Part shown: positions 9,875 to 17,391 of the stretch, one piece after another
How positions within the stretch are numbered: the stretch's first letter is position 1
Layout: each line of letters starts with the position of its first letter
Source: Bradyrhizobium sp. CCBAU 051011
GTDB taxonomy: Bacteria > Pseudomonadota > Alphaproteobacteria > Rhizobiales > Xanthobacteraceae
Reading direction: 5' to 3'
DNA length: 64,000 nt
Assembly (NCBI RefSeq): GCF_009930815.1
Contig: NZ_CP022222.1
Coordinates: forward strand, 2,336,501 to 2,400,500
Notes under the pieces: model-generated
What the model was told of the DNA's origin: nothing
Database searches by the model: none
What the model saw: the letters and a program-made list of their open reading frames with translations, nothing else
Made by a program: the position numbers and the translations under genes

Positions 9875-11071
9875 TCAGCGCTTGCGGTCGGAGCCGCAGA
9901 CCGCGCCCTTGGCGACCAGCGCCGCGATCTCGTCTTTGGAATAGCCGAACTCGCCGAGCACCTCTGATGTGTGCTGGCTGAATTTCGGCGGCGTCCGGCG
10001 CAGGCTCGGCTTGGTCCGCTCCAGCCGGATCGGGGAGGCGACGCCCTTGTACCAGTCCTTTTCGATGATATCGCCGCGATGCAGCGTATGAGGATTGGTC
10101 AGGGCCTGGTCGATTTTTTGCACCGGACCGGCCGGCAGGCCGGCGGCCAGCAGGCGATTGCAGAGCGGCTCGGCCTCGTGCTGGCTGAACACGGCGGCAA
10201 GCTCGGCGCGCAATGCGTCGCGGTTGGCAATCCGGTCCTTGTTGCGGGCAAAGCGCGGATCGGTACCGAGCTCGGGCTTGCCGATTTCCTTGGCGAGCTT
10301 GCGGAAGGTGCCGTCATTACCGACGCCGATGAAGATGTTGTCGGTTTTGGTCGGGAAGATCGCATACGGCACTAGGTTCGGGTGCTCGTTGCCGGTCAGG
10401 CCCGGTGGCTTACCATGCATGAAATAATTCGCGGTATGTGGATGCATGATCGCGAGGCCGGTTTCATACAGCGTGGTTTCTAGAAACTGTCCCAAACCGG
10501 AACGCTGCCGCTCCGACAGCGCCATCAGGATGCCGATCGCCGCATAAAGCCCGGTGGTGATGTCGACCAGCGGAACGCCGATTCGCATCGGGCCGCTTTC
10601 GGGCGAGCCGGTCGCCGCGATCATGCCGGTCATGGCCTGGATGATCGCGTCATAGCCGGGATTGCCGCCGCGCGGGCCGTCGGCGCCGAAGCCGGAAATC
10701 CGGCAATGCACCAGCTTTGGAAATTTCGCGCGCAGCACGTCGTTGCCGATGCCCCATTTGTCGAGCGTGCCCGGCTTGAAATTCTCGATCAGGACGTCGG
10801 CGGTCTCCAGCAACTTCATCAGCACGGCGCGCCCGCCTTCGGAAGCGAGGTCGAGCCCGATCGAGCGCTTGTTGCGGTTGATGCCGACGAAATAGGCCGC
10901 GTCCTCATCATGGAAAGGAGGGCCCCAGTCGCGCACCTCGTCGCCGGCCGGCGGTTCAACCTTGATCACGTCGGCGCCGTGGTCGGCGAGGATTTGCGTG
11001 CAATAGGGGCCGCCGAGCACGCGCGTCAGGTCGATCACGCGCAGGCCGGTCATTGCGCCGGTAGAACTCAT
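9875..11071 (-). CDS. CoA-transferase family III (CaiB/BaiF) protein
   Basis: A 398-residue class III CoA-transferase, which moves CoA between carboxylic acids through an aspartyl-CoA intermediate. The likely catalytic Asp141 lies in GYDAIIQAMTG, and the N-terminal VIDLTRVLGGPYCTQILADHGADVIKVE segment, read in pieces, is typical of the family. The substrate cannot be deduced; formyl-, oxalate-, succinyl- and acyl-CoA enzymes all look alike. A second ATG seven codons in (MTGLRV) is possible. It is transcribed alone. Confidence 0.88.
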   Translation of the reverse strand: MSSTGAMTGLRVIDLTRVLGGPYCTQILADHGADVIKVEPPAGDEVRDWGPPFHDEDAAYFVGINRNKRSIGLDLASEGGRAVLMKLLETADVLIENFKPGTLDKWGIGNDVLRAKFPKLVHCRISGFGADGPRGGNPGYDAIIQAMTGMIAATGSPESGPMRIGVPLVDITTGLYAAIGILMALSERQRSGLGQFLETTLYETGLAIMHPHTANYFMHGKPPGLTGNEHPNLVPYAIFPTKTDNIFIGVGNDGTFRKLAKEIGKPELGTDPRFARNKDRIANRDALRAELAAVFSQHEAEPLCNRLLAAGLPAGPVQKIDQALTNPHTLHRGDIIEKDWYKGVASPIRLERTKPSLRRTPPKFSQHTSEVLGEFGYSKDEIAALVAKGAVCGSDRKR

Positions 11072-11257
11072 GGAGAAAACCTTCGCTCAGGATGAGAATG
11101 GAGGTCCTGAGCTAGCGGTCTTCAGGCGCGGCGGCAATGGCGTCGCGCGCACAGCCGCATGACGCGGTAGCAACCTCGCAAAAATTCCGCGGGGCGAACG
11201 GCCCGTCGATAGCAGCGGCGGGCCGTCCGGATCGTGTTGTCAGACGACGGCCGGTCG

Positions 11258-11683
11258 TTATACGACCGCCAGGCGGACATCCACATTGCCGCGGGTGGCG
11301 TTGGAGTAGGGGCACACCTGGTGCGCCTTCGCCACCAGCGCTTCCGCTTCCGCCTTGGGAACGCCGGGGAGCGAGACGGCGAGATCGATGTCGAGGCCAA
11401 AGCCGCCTTCCGAACGCGGGCCGATGCCGACGGTGGAGGTCACGGTCGCGTCCGCGGGCACCTTCGGACCGCCCTGGGAAGCGACGAACTTCATCGCACC
11501 GATGAAGCAGGCGGCATAGCCGGCCGCGAACAACTGCTCGGGATTGTTGCCGGCGCCACCGCCGCCGCCGAGCTCCTTCGGGGTCGCGAGCTTGACGTCG
11601 AGCGCGCCGTCGAGGGTGGCGGCAGTGCCGTCACGGCCGCCGGTGGCTTTGGCGCTGGTCTTGTAGAGCACGTTCACGGACAT
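11258..11683 (-). CDS. ohr: Organic hydroperoxide resistance protein Ohr
   Basis: A 141-residue thiol peroxidase of the Ohr/OsmC fold that reduces organic and fatty-acid hydroperoxides using lipoylated partners. The two redox cysteines are Cys59 (GYAACF) and Cys124 (HQVCPYS); Arg17 and Glu49 are the other active-site residues. Length is standard. It is divergent from ohrR, with two OhrR-type operators between them. Confidence 0.96.
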   Translation of the reverse strand: MSVNVLYKTSAKATGGRDGTAATLDGALDVKLATPKELGGGGGAGNNPEQLFAAGYAACFIGAMKFVASQGGPKVPADATVTSTVGIGPRSEGGFGLDIDLAVSLPGVPKAEAEALVAKAHQVCPYSNATRGNVDVRLAVV

Positions 11684-11728
11684 GGTGATCTCCCTTGGGT
11701 CTGCCGTTTCGATGGCCTATGTATTGCA

Positions 11729-11743
11729 CACAATTAGATTGTG
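11729..11743. promoter_or_regulatory. OhrR operator 1 (ohr-proximal)
   Basis: CACAATTAGATTGTG is a near-perfect dyad like the OhrR site TACAATTnAATTGTA. It is embedded in a longer dyad, ATTGCACACAATT to GATTGTGCGCAAT, at 11723-11749. It lies 46 bases upstream of the ohr start codon, placed to block its promoter. Confidence 0.85.
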
Positions 11744-11766
11744 CGCAATATAAAATATTGCGGGCG

Positions 11767-11785
11767 GCACAATTTGATTGTATGC
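11767..11785. promoter_or_regulatory. OhrR operator 2 (ohrR-proximal)
   Basis: GCACAATTTGATTGTATGC is a second copy of the operator dyad, centred 40 bases from the first (about four helical turns). It lies 65 bases upstream of the chosen ohrR start, which suggests autorepression and possible cooperative binding across both sites. Confidence 0.85.
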
Positions 11786-11849
11786 AATTGAAATCAAGCG
11801 TTTAGGTTCCCAAATCAGCGCCCGGGCGCTGCCCGTTAACGAGGTCGTG

Positions 11850-12308
11850 ATGGCCAGGAAATCTTCGGCGGACCTTCCGCTCCGGCTCCATAATCAAATC
11901 TGCTTCGCGGTGTATTCCACCGCGCACGCGTTCAATCGCGTCTACAAGCCGCTGCTCGACAAGCTCGGCCTGACCTATCCGCAATATCTCGTCATGCTGG
12001 TGCTGTGGGAGCGCGACGGCGTGCCGGTGAAGGATATCGGCGAACGGCTGTTCCTGGATTCCGGCACGCTGACGCCGCTGCTCAAACGGCTGGAGGCCGC
12101 CGACCTAATCAAGCGAACCCGCAGCACCGAGGACGAGCGGCAGGTGCTGATCGCGTTGACGATCAAGGGCGAGTCGCTCAGGGAAAAAGCGAGGGCCGTG
12201 CCGCAATCGATTCTGGCGGCGTCAGCCTGCTCGGTTGGCGAACTCGTGGCGATGAAGAACGAGATCGTCGCGCTGCGCGACCGGCTGAATGCGGTGCTGG
12301 GGGAGTAG
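11850..12308 (+). CDS. ohrR: Organic hydroperoxide sensor-repressor OhrR (MarR family)
   Basis: A 152-residue MarR-family winged-helix repressor. The sensing residue is the N-terminal Cys18 in NQICFAVY, oxidised by organic peroxides to release DNA. The recognition helix lies in LDSGTLTPLLKRLEAADLI and the wing in RSTEDERQVLI. The frame is open from 11778, but that start lies inside operator 2, so ATG 11850 is preferred. It faces ohr divergently. Confidence 0.94.
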   Translation: MARKSSADLPLRLHNQICFAVYSTAHAFNRVYKPLLDKLGLTYPQYLVMLVLWERDGVPVKDIGERLFLDSGTLTPLLKRLEAADLIKRTRSTEDERQVLIALTIKGESLREKARAVPQSILAASACSVGELVAMKNEIVALRDRLNAVLGE

Positions 12309-12319
12309 GGGGTGGGCGG

Positions 12320-12556
12320 TTAGAGGCGCTTCTTGGAGAAGGCGCGGCCGGACGCCGACTTCAGATACCTTTCGAAGGCGAACGCCTGCGCCGCATTGCT
12401 GAAGGCCACGTAAGTCTTGATCCTCCACGGTCCATGCTTCGATGTGTGCGGGACTTCACCAGCATTGTGCTTGGCCAGTCGCGCACGTGGGTCATCGGTA
12501 ATTCCAACGTAGAAATGTAGCGAGTCGAGACTTTCGAGAATGTAGACGTACTTCAT
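12320..12556 (-). CDS. GIY-YIG nuclease-superfamily small protein
   Basis: A 78-residue single-domain member of the GIY-YIG superfamily (UPF0213-like), with YVYILES and YVGITDDPRARLAKHN as the two halves of the motif, followed by FAFERYLKSASGRAFSKKR. These small proteins are common in proteobacteria; nuclease activity is unproven for most. It ends 11 bases from the ohrR stop, convergent. Function beyond the fold is unknown. Confidence 0.9.
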   Translation of the reverse strand: MKYVYILESLDSLHFYVGITDDPRARLAKHNAGEVPHTSKHGPWRIKTYVAFSNAAQAFAFERYLKSASGRAFSKKRL

Positions 12557-12639
12557 GGCGGATCGCCCCCGCCGTCCAGCCTACACTCGACCGATAGGCT
12601 TGCCGAGGCCCGGCTTCGCCCTTCGGGCTACGCCGCGGC

Positions 12640-12711
12640 AGCCTTCGCTTGCTTCGCTACGATGGAGCTCGGCTGGCTTGCCGAGCCGTAGCTTGCGAAG
12701 TAAGCGAAGGC

Positions 12712-12712
<1 letters not shown>
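12640..12712. repeat. Palindromic intergenic repeat next to tRNA-Ala
   Basis: AGCCTTCGCTTgCTTCGC at the left is answered by GCGAAGtAAGCGAAGGCT at the right, with CTCGGCTGGCTTGCCGAG as the apical hairpin. It directly abuts the 3' CCA end of the tRNA-Ala gene and could act as its terminator. It belongs to the dispersed palindromic repeats seen elsewhere in the window, but in a different sequence family. Confidence 0.75.
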
Positions 12713-12787
<75 letters not shown>

Positions 12788-12852
12788 TTAAGAATCGCGC
12801 GCCTCAAATTCGGCGTGCGGGCATGTCCCTCAACCACAGTTCAGGGACGATC

Positions 12853-13272
12853 TCAAGTCTCTTCATCACCTCCGACGTCGCCGATGATGTCGGTAACGTC
12901 TTCGTCGCCTTCTTCCTCGTCCGGAATGAAGGTGGAATCGTCGTCGTCATCGTCCTCGATGGTCTCATCGATCTCGATGTCGTCTTCCGATTCGGGAACC
13001 ACGGCCTTGACCTTGCCGGTGTTCTCCTCGGCATCGGCCTCCTCGAGCGAGACCAACTCTTCGGCCTCGGCGGGCTCCGGCATGTCGGCAGCGGTGGTCG
13101 CGGCGGCAGCGGCGCGTGCGGCATCGCCACGGGCGGCCCGGGGCGGCGCAATCGGCGCAATCGGCACGACCTCGCCAGTGTAGGGCGAAATCACCGGGTT
13201 CTTGTTCAGGTCGTAGAATTTCTTACCCGTCGTCGGGCAAATACGTTTGGTTCCGAGATCGGATTTAGCCAC
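12853..13272 (-). CDS. FYDLN-acid domain protein (TIGR02300 family)
   Basis: A 139-residue protein with a short zinc-ribbon-like N-terminus (KRICPTTGKKFYDLNKNPVISPYTGE, quoted here as the family signature around residues 9-34), an alanine/proline linker, and a strongly acidic C-terminal third with six consecutive Asp. The family is conserved in alphaproteobacteria, usually beside aroA as here, and has no established function. The acid tail suggests a nucleic-acid mimic or a protein-binding tail; this is inference. Confidence 0.85.
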   Translation of the reverse strand: MAKSDLGTKRICPTTGKKFYDLNKNPVISPYTGEVVPIAPIAPPRAARGDAARAAAAATTAADMPEPAEAEELVSLEEADAEENTGKVKAVVPESEDDIEIDETIEDDDDDDSTFIPDEEEGDEDVTDIIGDVGGDEET

Positions 13273-13415
13273 GTGTGGATCCTGGGAAATTCTGAAAAAC
13301 GGTGCTTCACTTGGCTAGTTGAGGGGCTGGTGTCAATAGCAGTTTGTCGCATTTGACGGCAGCGTGACGTGCTGGGGCCCATGTGATACTGCGGCCCCCG
13401 CAGAGGACCACAATC

Positions 13416-14753
13416 TTGACCCACTCAACCGCCCAAACCCCGCTGGAATCCCGCGCCGGCGGCCCCCTGACCGGGAAAGTCCGCGTTCCCGGCGACAAGT
13501 CGATTTCGCATCGCGCCCTCATTCTGGGGGCACTTTCGGTCGGCGAAACCCGCATTTCAGGCCTGCTGGAGGGTGAAGACGTCCTCAACACGGCCAAATC
13601 CATGCAGGCATTGGGCGCCAAGGTCGAGCGGTCCGGACCGTTTGCCTGGAAGGTCGCAGGCGTCGGCGTGGCCGGCTTCGCCCAGCCAGCCTCCCCGCTC
13701 GATTTCGGCAACTCCGGTACCGGGTGCCGGCTGGTGATGGGGGCGGTGGCGGGCTGCCCGATCTCGGCCGTGTTCGACGGCGATGCCTCGCTGCGCTCCC
13801 GGCCGATGCGCCGGATCCTCGATCCGCTCGAATTGATGGGCGCCAAGGCCGGCGAGATCAGGGAAGGCGGCCGCCTGCCGCTGACGCTGCATGGCGCGCG
13901 CGATCCCGTGCCGATTCTCTATCGGACTCCGGTGGCCTCGGCCCAGATCAAGTCGGCAGTGCTGCTGGCGGGGCTTGCCGCGCCCGGCGTCACCACCGTC
14001 ATCGAGCAGGAAGCCAGCCGCGACCACACCGAACTGATGCTGAAACATTTCGGCGCCGAGATCGTCTCGGCCAGGGAAGGCAGCCACGGCCGCAAGATCG
14101 CGCTCACCGGCCAGCCCGAACTGCATGGCGCCGAGGTCGTGGTGCCGGCCGATCCGTCGTCGGCGGCATTTCCGGTCGTGGCGGCGCTGGTCGTCGAGGG
14201 CTCCGACATCGTTTTCTCCGATGTCATGACCAATCCGCTGCGCACCGGCCTGTTCACGACGCTGCGCGAGATGGGCGCGTCCATTGAAGAGCACGATGTT
14301 CGCGGCGACGCCGGCGAGCCGATGGCCACCTTGCGCGTGCGTGCCTCCAAACTGCGCGGAGTCGAGGTGCCGCCGGAGCGCGCGCCCTCGATGATCGATG
14401 AATATCTGGTGCTGGCGGTTGCGGCTTCGTTCGCGGAAGGCACGACGATCATGCGCGGCCTGCAGGAATTGCGCGTCAAGGAATCCGACCGGCTGGAGGC
14501 GACTGCCGCCATGCTGCGCGTCAACGGCGTCAGGGTCGAGATTGCCGGCGATGACCTGATCGTCGAGGGCCGCGGCCACGTGCCGGGCGGCGGTCTCGTC
14601 GCCACCCACATGGATCATCGTATCGCGATGTCGGCGCTGGTGATGGGACTGGCCGCCAACAAGCCGGTCAAGGTCGACGACACCGCCTTCATCGCGACGA
14701 GCTTCCCGGATTTCATTCCGATGATGCGCGCACTGGGCGCGGGGTTTTCGTGA
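13416..14753 (+). CDS. aroA: 5-Enolpyruvylshikimate-3-phosphate synthase AroA
   Basis: A 445-residue EPSP synthase, the sixth step of the shikimate pathway, joining shikimate-3-phosphate and phosphoenolpyruvate. Motifs are [35 protein letters not shown] and ELRVKESDR. The overall sequence resembles class II enzymes such as CP4, but the position of the CP4 alanine in its NAATGCR motif is glycine here, and NPTR reads NPLR. A TTG start at 13416 has AGAGGA about 8 bases upstream; the GTG at 13383 is an alternative. It is divergent from the TIGR02300 gene and convergent with the next gene. Confidence 0.95.
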   Translation: MTHSTAQTPLESRAGGPLTGKVRVPGDKSISHRALILGALSVGETRISGLLEGEDVLNTAKSMQALGAKVERSGPFAWKVAGVGVAGFAQPASPLDFGNSGTGCRLVMGAVAGCPISAVFDGDASLRSRPMRRILDPLELMGAKAGEIREGGRLPLTLHGARDPVPILYRTPVASAQIKSAVLLAGLAAPGVTTVIEQEASRDHTELMLKHFGAEIVSAREGSHGRKIALTGQPELHGAEVVVPADPSSAAFPVVAALVVEGSDIVFSDVMTNPLRTGLFTTLREMGASIEEHDVRGDAGEPMATLRVRASKLRGVEVPPERAPSMIDEYLVLAVAASFAEGTTIMRGLQELRVKESDRLEATAAMLRVNGVRVEIAGDDLIVEGRGHVPGGGLVATHMDHRIAMSALVMGLAANKPVKVDDTAFIATSFPDFIPMMRALGAGFS

Positions 14754-14771
14754 GAGGCGGGCTTGCTGGGT

Positions 14772-15761
14772 TCAGGACGGCGCAAGCCCAAGGCTCGTCA
14801 CCGCCTCAAGCCAGACCGGCGATTCTTCCCTGTACAATTTCTGCGTCTCCTCGAAGGTCATCGCGGTGTCATCGACGCCGAACGATTTCATGACCTTCAG
14901 CACCTTTTCGGTCTTGCCGCCGGCGACGAGGAGTTTTGAGAGTTTTTGAATGACGTCCGCCGGCGTGCCGGCGGGAGCGGCGCAGCACTGGAAGCCGGTC
15001 AATTGGAAGATGCGCGATGTTGCGCCCTGTTCCTTGAAGGACGGCACATCCGGCAATGTCGACATCCGCTTGCGCGAAACCGCGACCGCATGGCCGCGGC
15101 CGCTTTGCAGGACCGACAGTGCCGCGGAATAGCTGCCGTGGGCGCCGTCGATAAATCCGCCGGCAAGATCGGTCCACATCGGTGCCTCGCCGCGATAATG
15201 AACCGCTTCCATCTTGAGGCCGTACTGCTTGTTCATCTCGGCGACGGCCATGTGCGCGTATGACCCGGCGCCATAGGTGCCGATGTTGACCTTCTCGGCT
15301 TTCTTCGCATAGGCGACGAATTCATCGAGGGTCTTGGCGCCGGTCTTTTCGCTGGCGACGAACGGCAGACTGCCCGCCGGCATGATCGAGACGAGGACAA
15401 AATCCTTTTCGGCGTCGTAAGCGATGTCTTTGATCAGAACGCGGTTCATGATCATGGTCGTCGAGATCGTGAACATCAGCGTGTAGCCGTCGGGCGCGGC
15501 GCGCTTGGCTTCAACCGCTGCGACCGATCCCGAGGCGCCAGCCTTGTTTTCCACCGTCACGTTCTGGCCGGTCTCGGTCCGGATATATTCGCCATAGGTG
15601 CGCGCGAACAAATCGGTCTGCCCGCCTGCTGGATAGCCGGCGATGATCTTGATGGGCTTGGTTGGCCAGTCGGTCTGCGCATGGGCCGAAGTCCCGATCA
15701 GCGGGATCGCCGAGGCGGCGGCTGCGCTGCCGATAAAACGACGTCGTGAAATGGCGCTCAT
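14772..15761 (-). CDS. Tripartite tricarboxylate transporter substrate-binding protein (TctC/Bug)
   Basis: A 329-residue periplasmic binding protein of the TctC/Bug family. The N-terminus SRRRFIGSAAAA looks like a Tat signal peptide ending near SAHAQ. WPTKPIKIIAGYPAGGQTD and the later FVASEKTG and NIGTYGAGS segments are typical. Bug proteins bind small carboxylates or amides. No TctA or TctB membrane subunit is adjacent, so it is an orphan, as most Bug proteins are. The ribosome site is GGGAGGG. Ligand unknown. Confidence 0.9.
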   Translation of the reverse strand: MSAISRRRFIGSAAAASAIPLIGTSAHAQTDWPTKPIKIIAGYPAGGQTDLFARTYGEYIRTETGQNVTVENKAGASGSVAAVEAKRAAPDGYTLMFTISTTMIMNRVLIKDIAYDAEKDFVLVSIMPAGSLPFVASEKTGAKTLDEFVAYAKKAEKVNIGTYGAGSYAHMAVAEMNKQYGLKMEAVHYRGEAPMWTDLAGGFIDGAHGSYSAALSVLQSGRGHAVAVSRKRMSTLPDVPSFKEQGATSRIFQLTGFQCCAAPAGTPADVIQKLSKLLVAGGKTEKVLKVMKSFGVDDTAMTFEETQKLYREESPVWLEAVTSLGLAPS

Positions 15762-15990
15762 TGTGTCCCTCCCGCCGGTGCTATTTCTGCAGATCCTTGA
15801 ATGGAATTCCCGGGCAGATTCAGATTAAAGGGGGTCAACGGCCTGGGCGAGGAAACATTTGGACGCATCTGGGGCGCGTCGGTCCGCACTGCGGAATTCA
15901 CGTTCCTCAGTGGAGACGCCGTCGGTCCCCGAGACGGCGGTCCAATAACCTTTGGCGCGCGGTCTTGACCATCATCGCCGCTCTGTGCAC

Positions 15991-16629
15991 ATGGCACTCA
16001 TGATCATCGCTATCGACGGGCCGGCGGCATCCGGCAAGGGTACGCTCGGCAAGCGGCTCGCTCACCATTACGGCTATCGCCATCTCGACACCGGCGTCAT
16101 CTATCGCGCGGTGGCGAAGGCGCTGCTGGATCAGGGTTTTGATCTCACCGATGAGGCGCGCGCCGTCACGGTGGCGATGGAACTCGATCCCGAAAATTTC
16201 GGCCATCCCGAGCTGAAAACGCAGCGCATCGGCGACGCAGCTTCAGTCGTGTCGGCCATCCCCAGGGTACGCGAGGCGCTGGTCAATTTTCAGCGCCAGT
16301 TCGCGGCCGACCCGCCGGGCGCCGTGCTCGACGGGCGCGACATCGGTACGGTGATCTGCCCGAATGCCGACGTGAAGATCTTTGTCGTTGCCGATCCGCA
16401 GGTGCGGGCCCAGCGCCGGACGCTGGAAGCGCTGGCGCGCGGCGAAGCCGCCGACGAGGCGATGGTACTGGCGGACATCCTGAAGCGCGACGAACGGGAC
16501 AAGAACCGCGCGGCCGCACCGCTGAAGGCCGCGGCCGACGCCCATATCCTCGATAACTCAAATCTCGATATCGAGGCCAGCGTGAGCGCCGCCATTGCGA
16601 TCGTCGAGGCCGTCCGCGCCAGGCGGTGA
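15991..16629 (+). CDS. cmk: Cytidylate kinase
   Basis: A 212-residue CMP/dCMP kinase. The P-loop is GPAASGKGT (residues 10-18), with DTGVIYRAV as the nucleotide-binding helix, the DGRDIGT motif and the LID segment [14 protein letters not shown] at about 170-180. It lies upstream of rpsA, the usual arrangement in proteobacteria. ATG 16000 (MIIAIDG) is an equally good start. The reading frame is open upstream to 15952 but lacks similarity there. Confidence 0.94.
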   Translation: MALMIIAIDGPAASGKGTLGKRLAHHYGYRHLDTGVIYRAVAKALLDQGFDLTDEARAVTVAMELDPENFGHPELKTQRIGDAASVVSAIPRVREALVNFQRQFAADPPGAVLDGRDIGTVICPNADVKIFVVADPQVRAQRRTLEALARGEAADEAMVLADILKRDERDKNRAAAPLKAAADAHILDNSNLDIEASVSAAIAIVEAVRARR

Positions 16630-16710
16630 AGTTTCGGTATCGGGTCAGGCTGTGCCGCAGGAGGCAAGGGCATCCGCGGCTTCAAGCCCTCTCAATTGAG
16701 TTGGATTTTG

Positions 16711-16881
16711 TCAGTTCTTCGAGCGCGCGCGGTCGAACGGCAATTGCTGTTCGGCCATCATGACGGGCTTCGACTTGGCAGCGGCAATCGCTTTGTCGGT
16801 CGCAAAAGCGGCCGGCTTGCCGGCAACGGCCACGGCGACGGTAAAGACGGCGAAGGCGGTCAGAGCGATCAGGCTCTTCAT
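16711..16881 (-). CDS. Small secreted peptide, hypothetical
   Basis: A 56-codon gene on the strand opposite to cmk and rpsA. Residues 1-20 are a clear Sec-type signal sequence (MKSLIALTAFAVFTVAVAVA) followed by a short alanine/lysine region and a tail rich in charged residues (QQLPFDRARSKN). GGAG lies about 9 bases upstream of the ATG. I do not recognise a family. Support comes from the start context, the signal peptide and its position alone in a 760-base gap. Confidence 0.6.
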   Translation of the reverse strand: MKSLIALTAFAVFTVAVAVAGKPAAFATDKAIAAAKSKPVMMAEQQLPFDRARSKN

Positions 16882-17061
16882 GGGTGGAGCTCTCCCTGTT
16901 TTTGGACCCGTGCCATCGTGTGGGGCGGGCGCTTAAGGGCGGGTTCCATCTCGCTTGGGCTTGCGGACCTTTCGCGTCATGCGGTCAACAAGGGGTTGAA
17001 TGCGCGGTCCCAAAGCGCGGGCTCATGGTTAGCGTCCGTCAGCCTTAAGGGCCCGTAAATC

Positions 17062-17091
17062 GGGCCATTTCCGGCTTGCCGAAAATGGCCC
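17062..17091. terminator. Stable hairpin in the cmk-rpsA gap
   Basis: GGGCCATTTcCGGC pairs with GCCGaAAATGGCCC around a TT loop, a stem of about 14 bp with one internal mismatch. No T-run follows on the plus strand (CTTGGGG). It may end an upstream transcript or be an mRNA-processing site. It lies 56 bases before the structured RNA candidate. Confidence 0.55.
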
Positions 17092-17147
17092 TTGGGGCTA
17101 TATCCACGGCCATCCGGGCCGCCGTCGATAAGATCAGGGCTGTCCGA

Positions 17148-17280
17148 GCGGGCCGGCAGGAGGTTTCAGCCCCTGCCGTCATTGGAGGAAAGTCCGCTCC
17201 AGGCTCCTGAAGTCGACACGCTGGTTTTCAGGCCCGGATAAATCAAACGTATCGAACGTGCAGGCATGCTGCCGGCCCGC
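17148..17280 (+). ncRNA. Candidate structured RNA or rpsA leader element
   Basis: GCGGGCCGGCAG at 17148-17159 is perfectly complementary to CTGCCGGCCCGC at 17269-17280, closing a 133-base domain with a 12-bp GC stem that extends by one A-T pair. Inside are TGGAG/CTCCA (17183-17201) with a GAAAGTCCG loop and CCTGAA/TTCAGG (17206-17232). The loop and flanks resemble the conserved GAGGAAAGTCC of RNase P RNA, but no other RNase P core element is present. The strand is inferred from rpsA. It could be an S1-responsive leader or an independent RNA. A T-rich hairpin follows at 17279-17307. Confidence 0.5.
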
Positions 17281-17307
17281 TTTTGCGCTACTCCCGCAAA
17301 ATGCGGT
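17279..17307 (+). terminator. Hairpin after the structured RNA candidate
   Basis: CGCTTTTGCG pairs with CGCAAAATGCG around CTACTCC, with a single bulge. It starts within the last bases of the preceding closing stem, so the two structures compete. This could make it part of a switch, or the 3' end of the upstream RNA. No T-run follows the second arm. Confidence 0.45.
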
Positions 17308-17391
17308 CGTTAGGGTTTGCGGACCCCTGACACTTCACGCGCGACGCGTCCCTTAACCCGAATGGCCGGCAATACCGCATCTGGAGAACAT

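Noticed and set aside
17148..17280. RNase P RNA gene
   Set aside because: Only a GAGGAAAGTCC-like segment and a closing stem fit. The 3' strand of P4 and the other conserved regions are missing, and the length is far too short.
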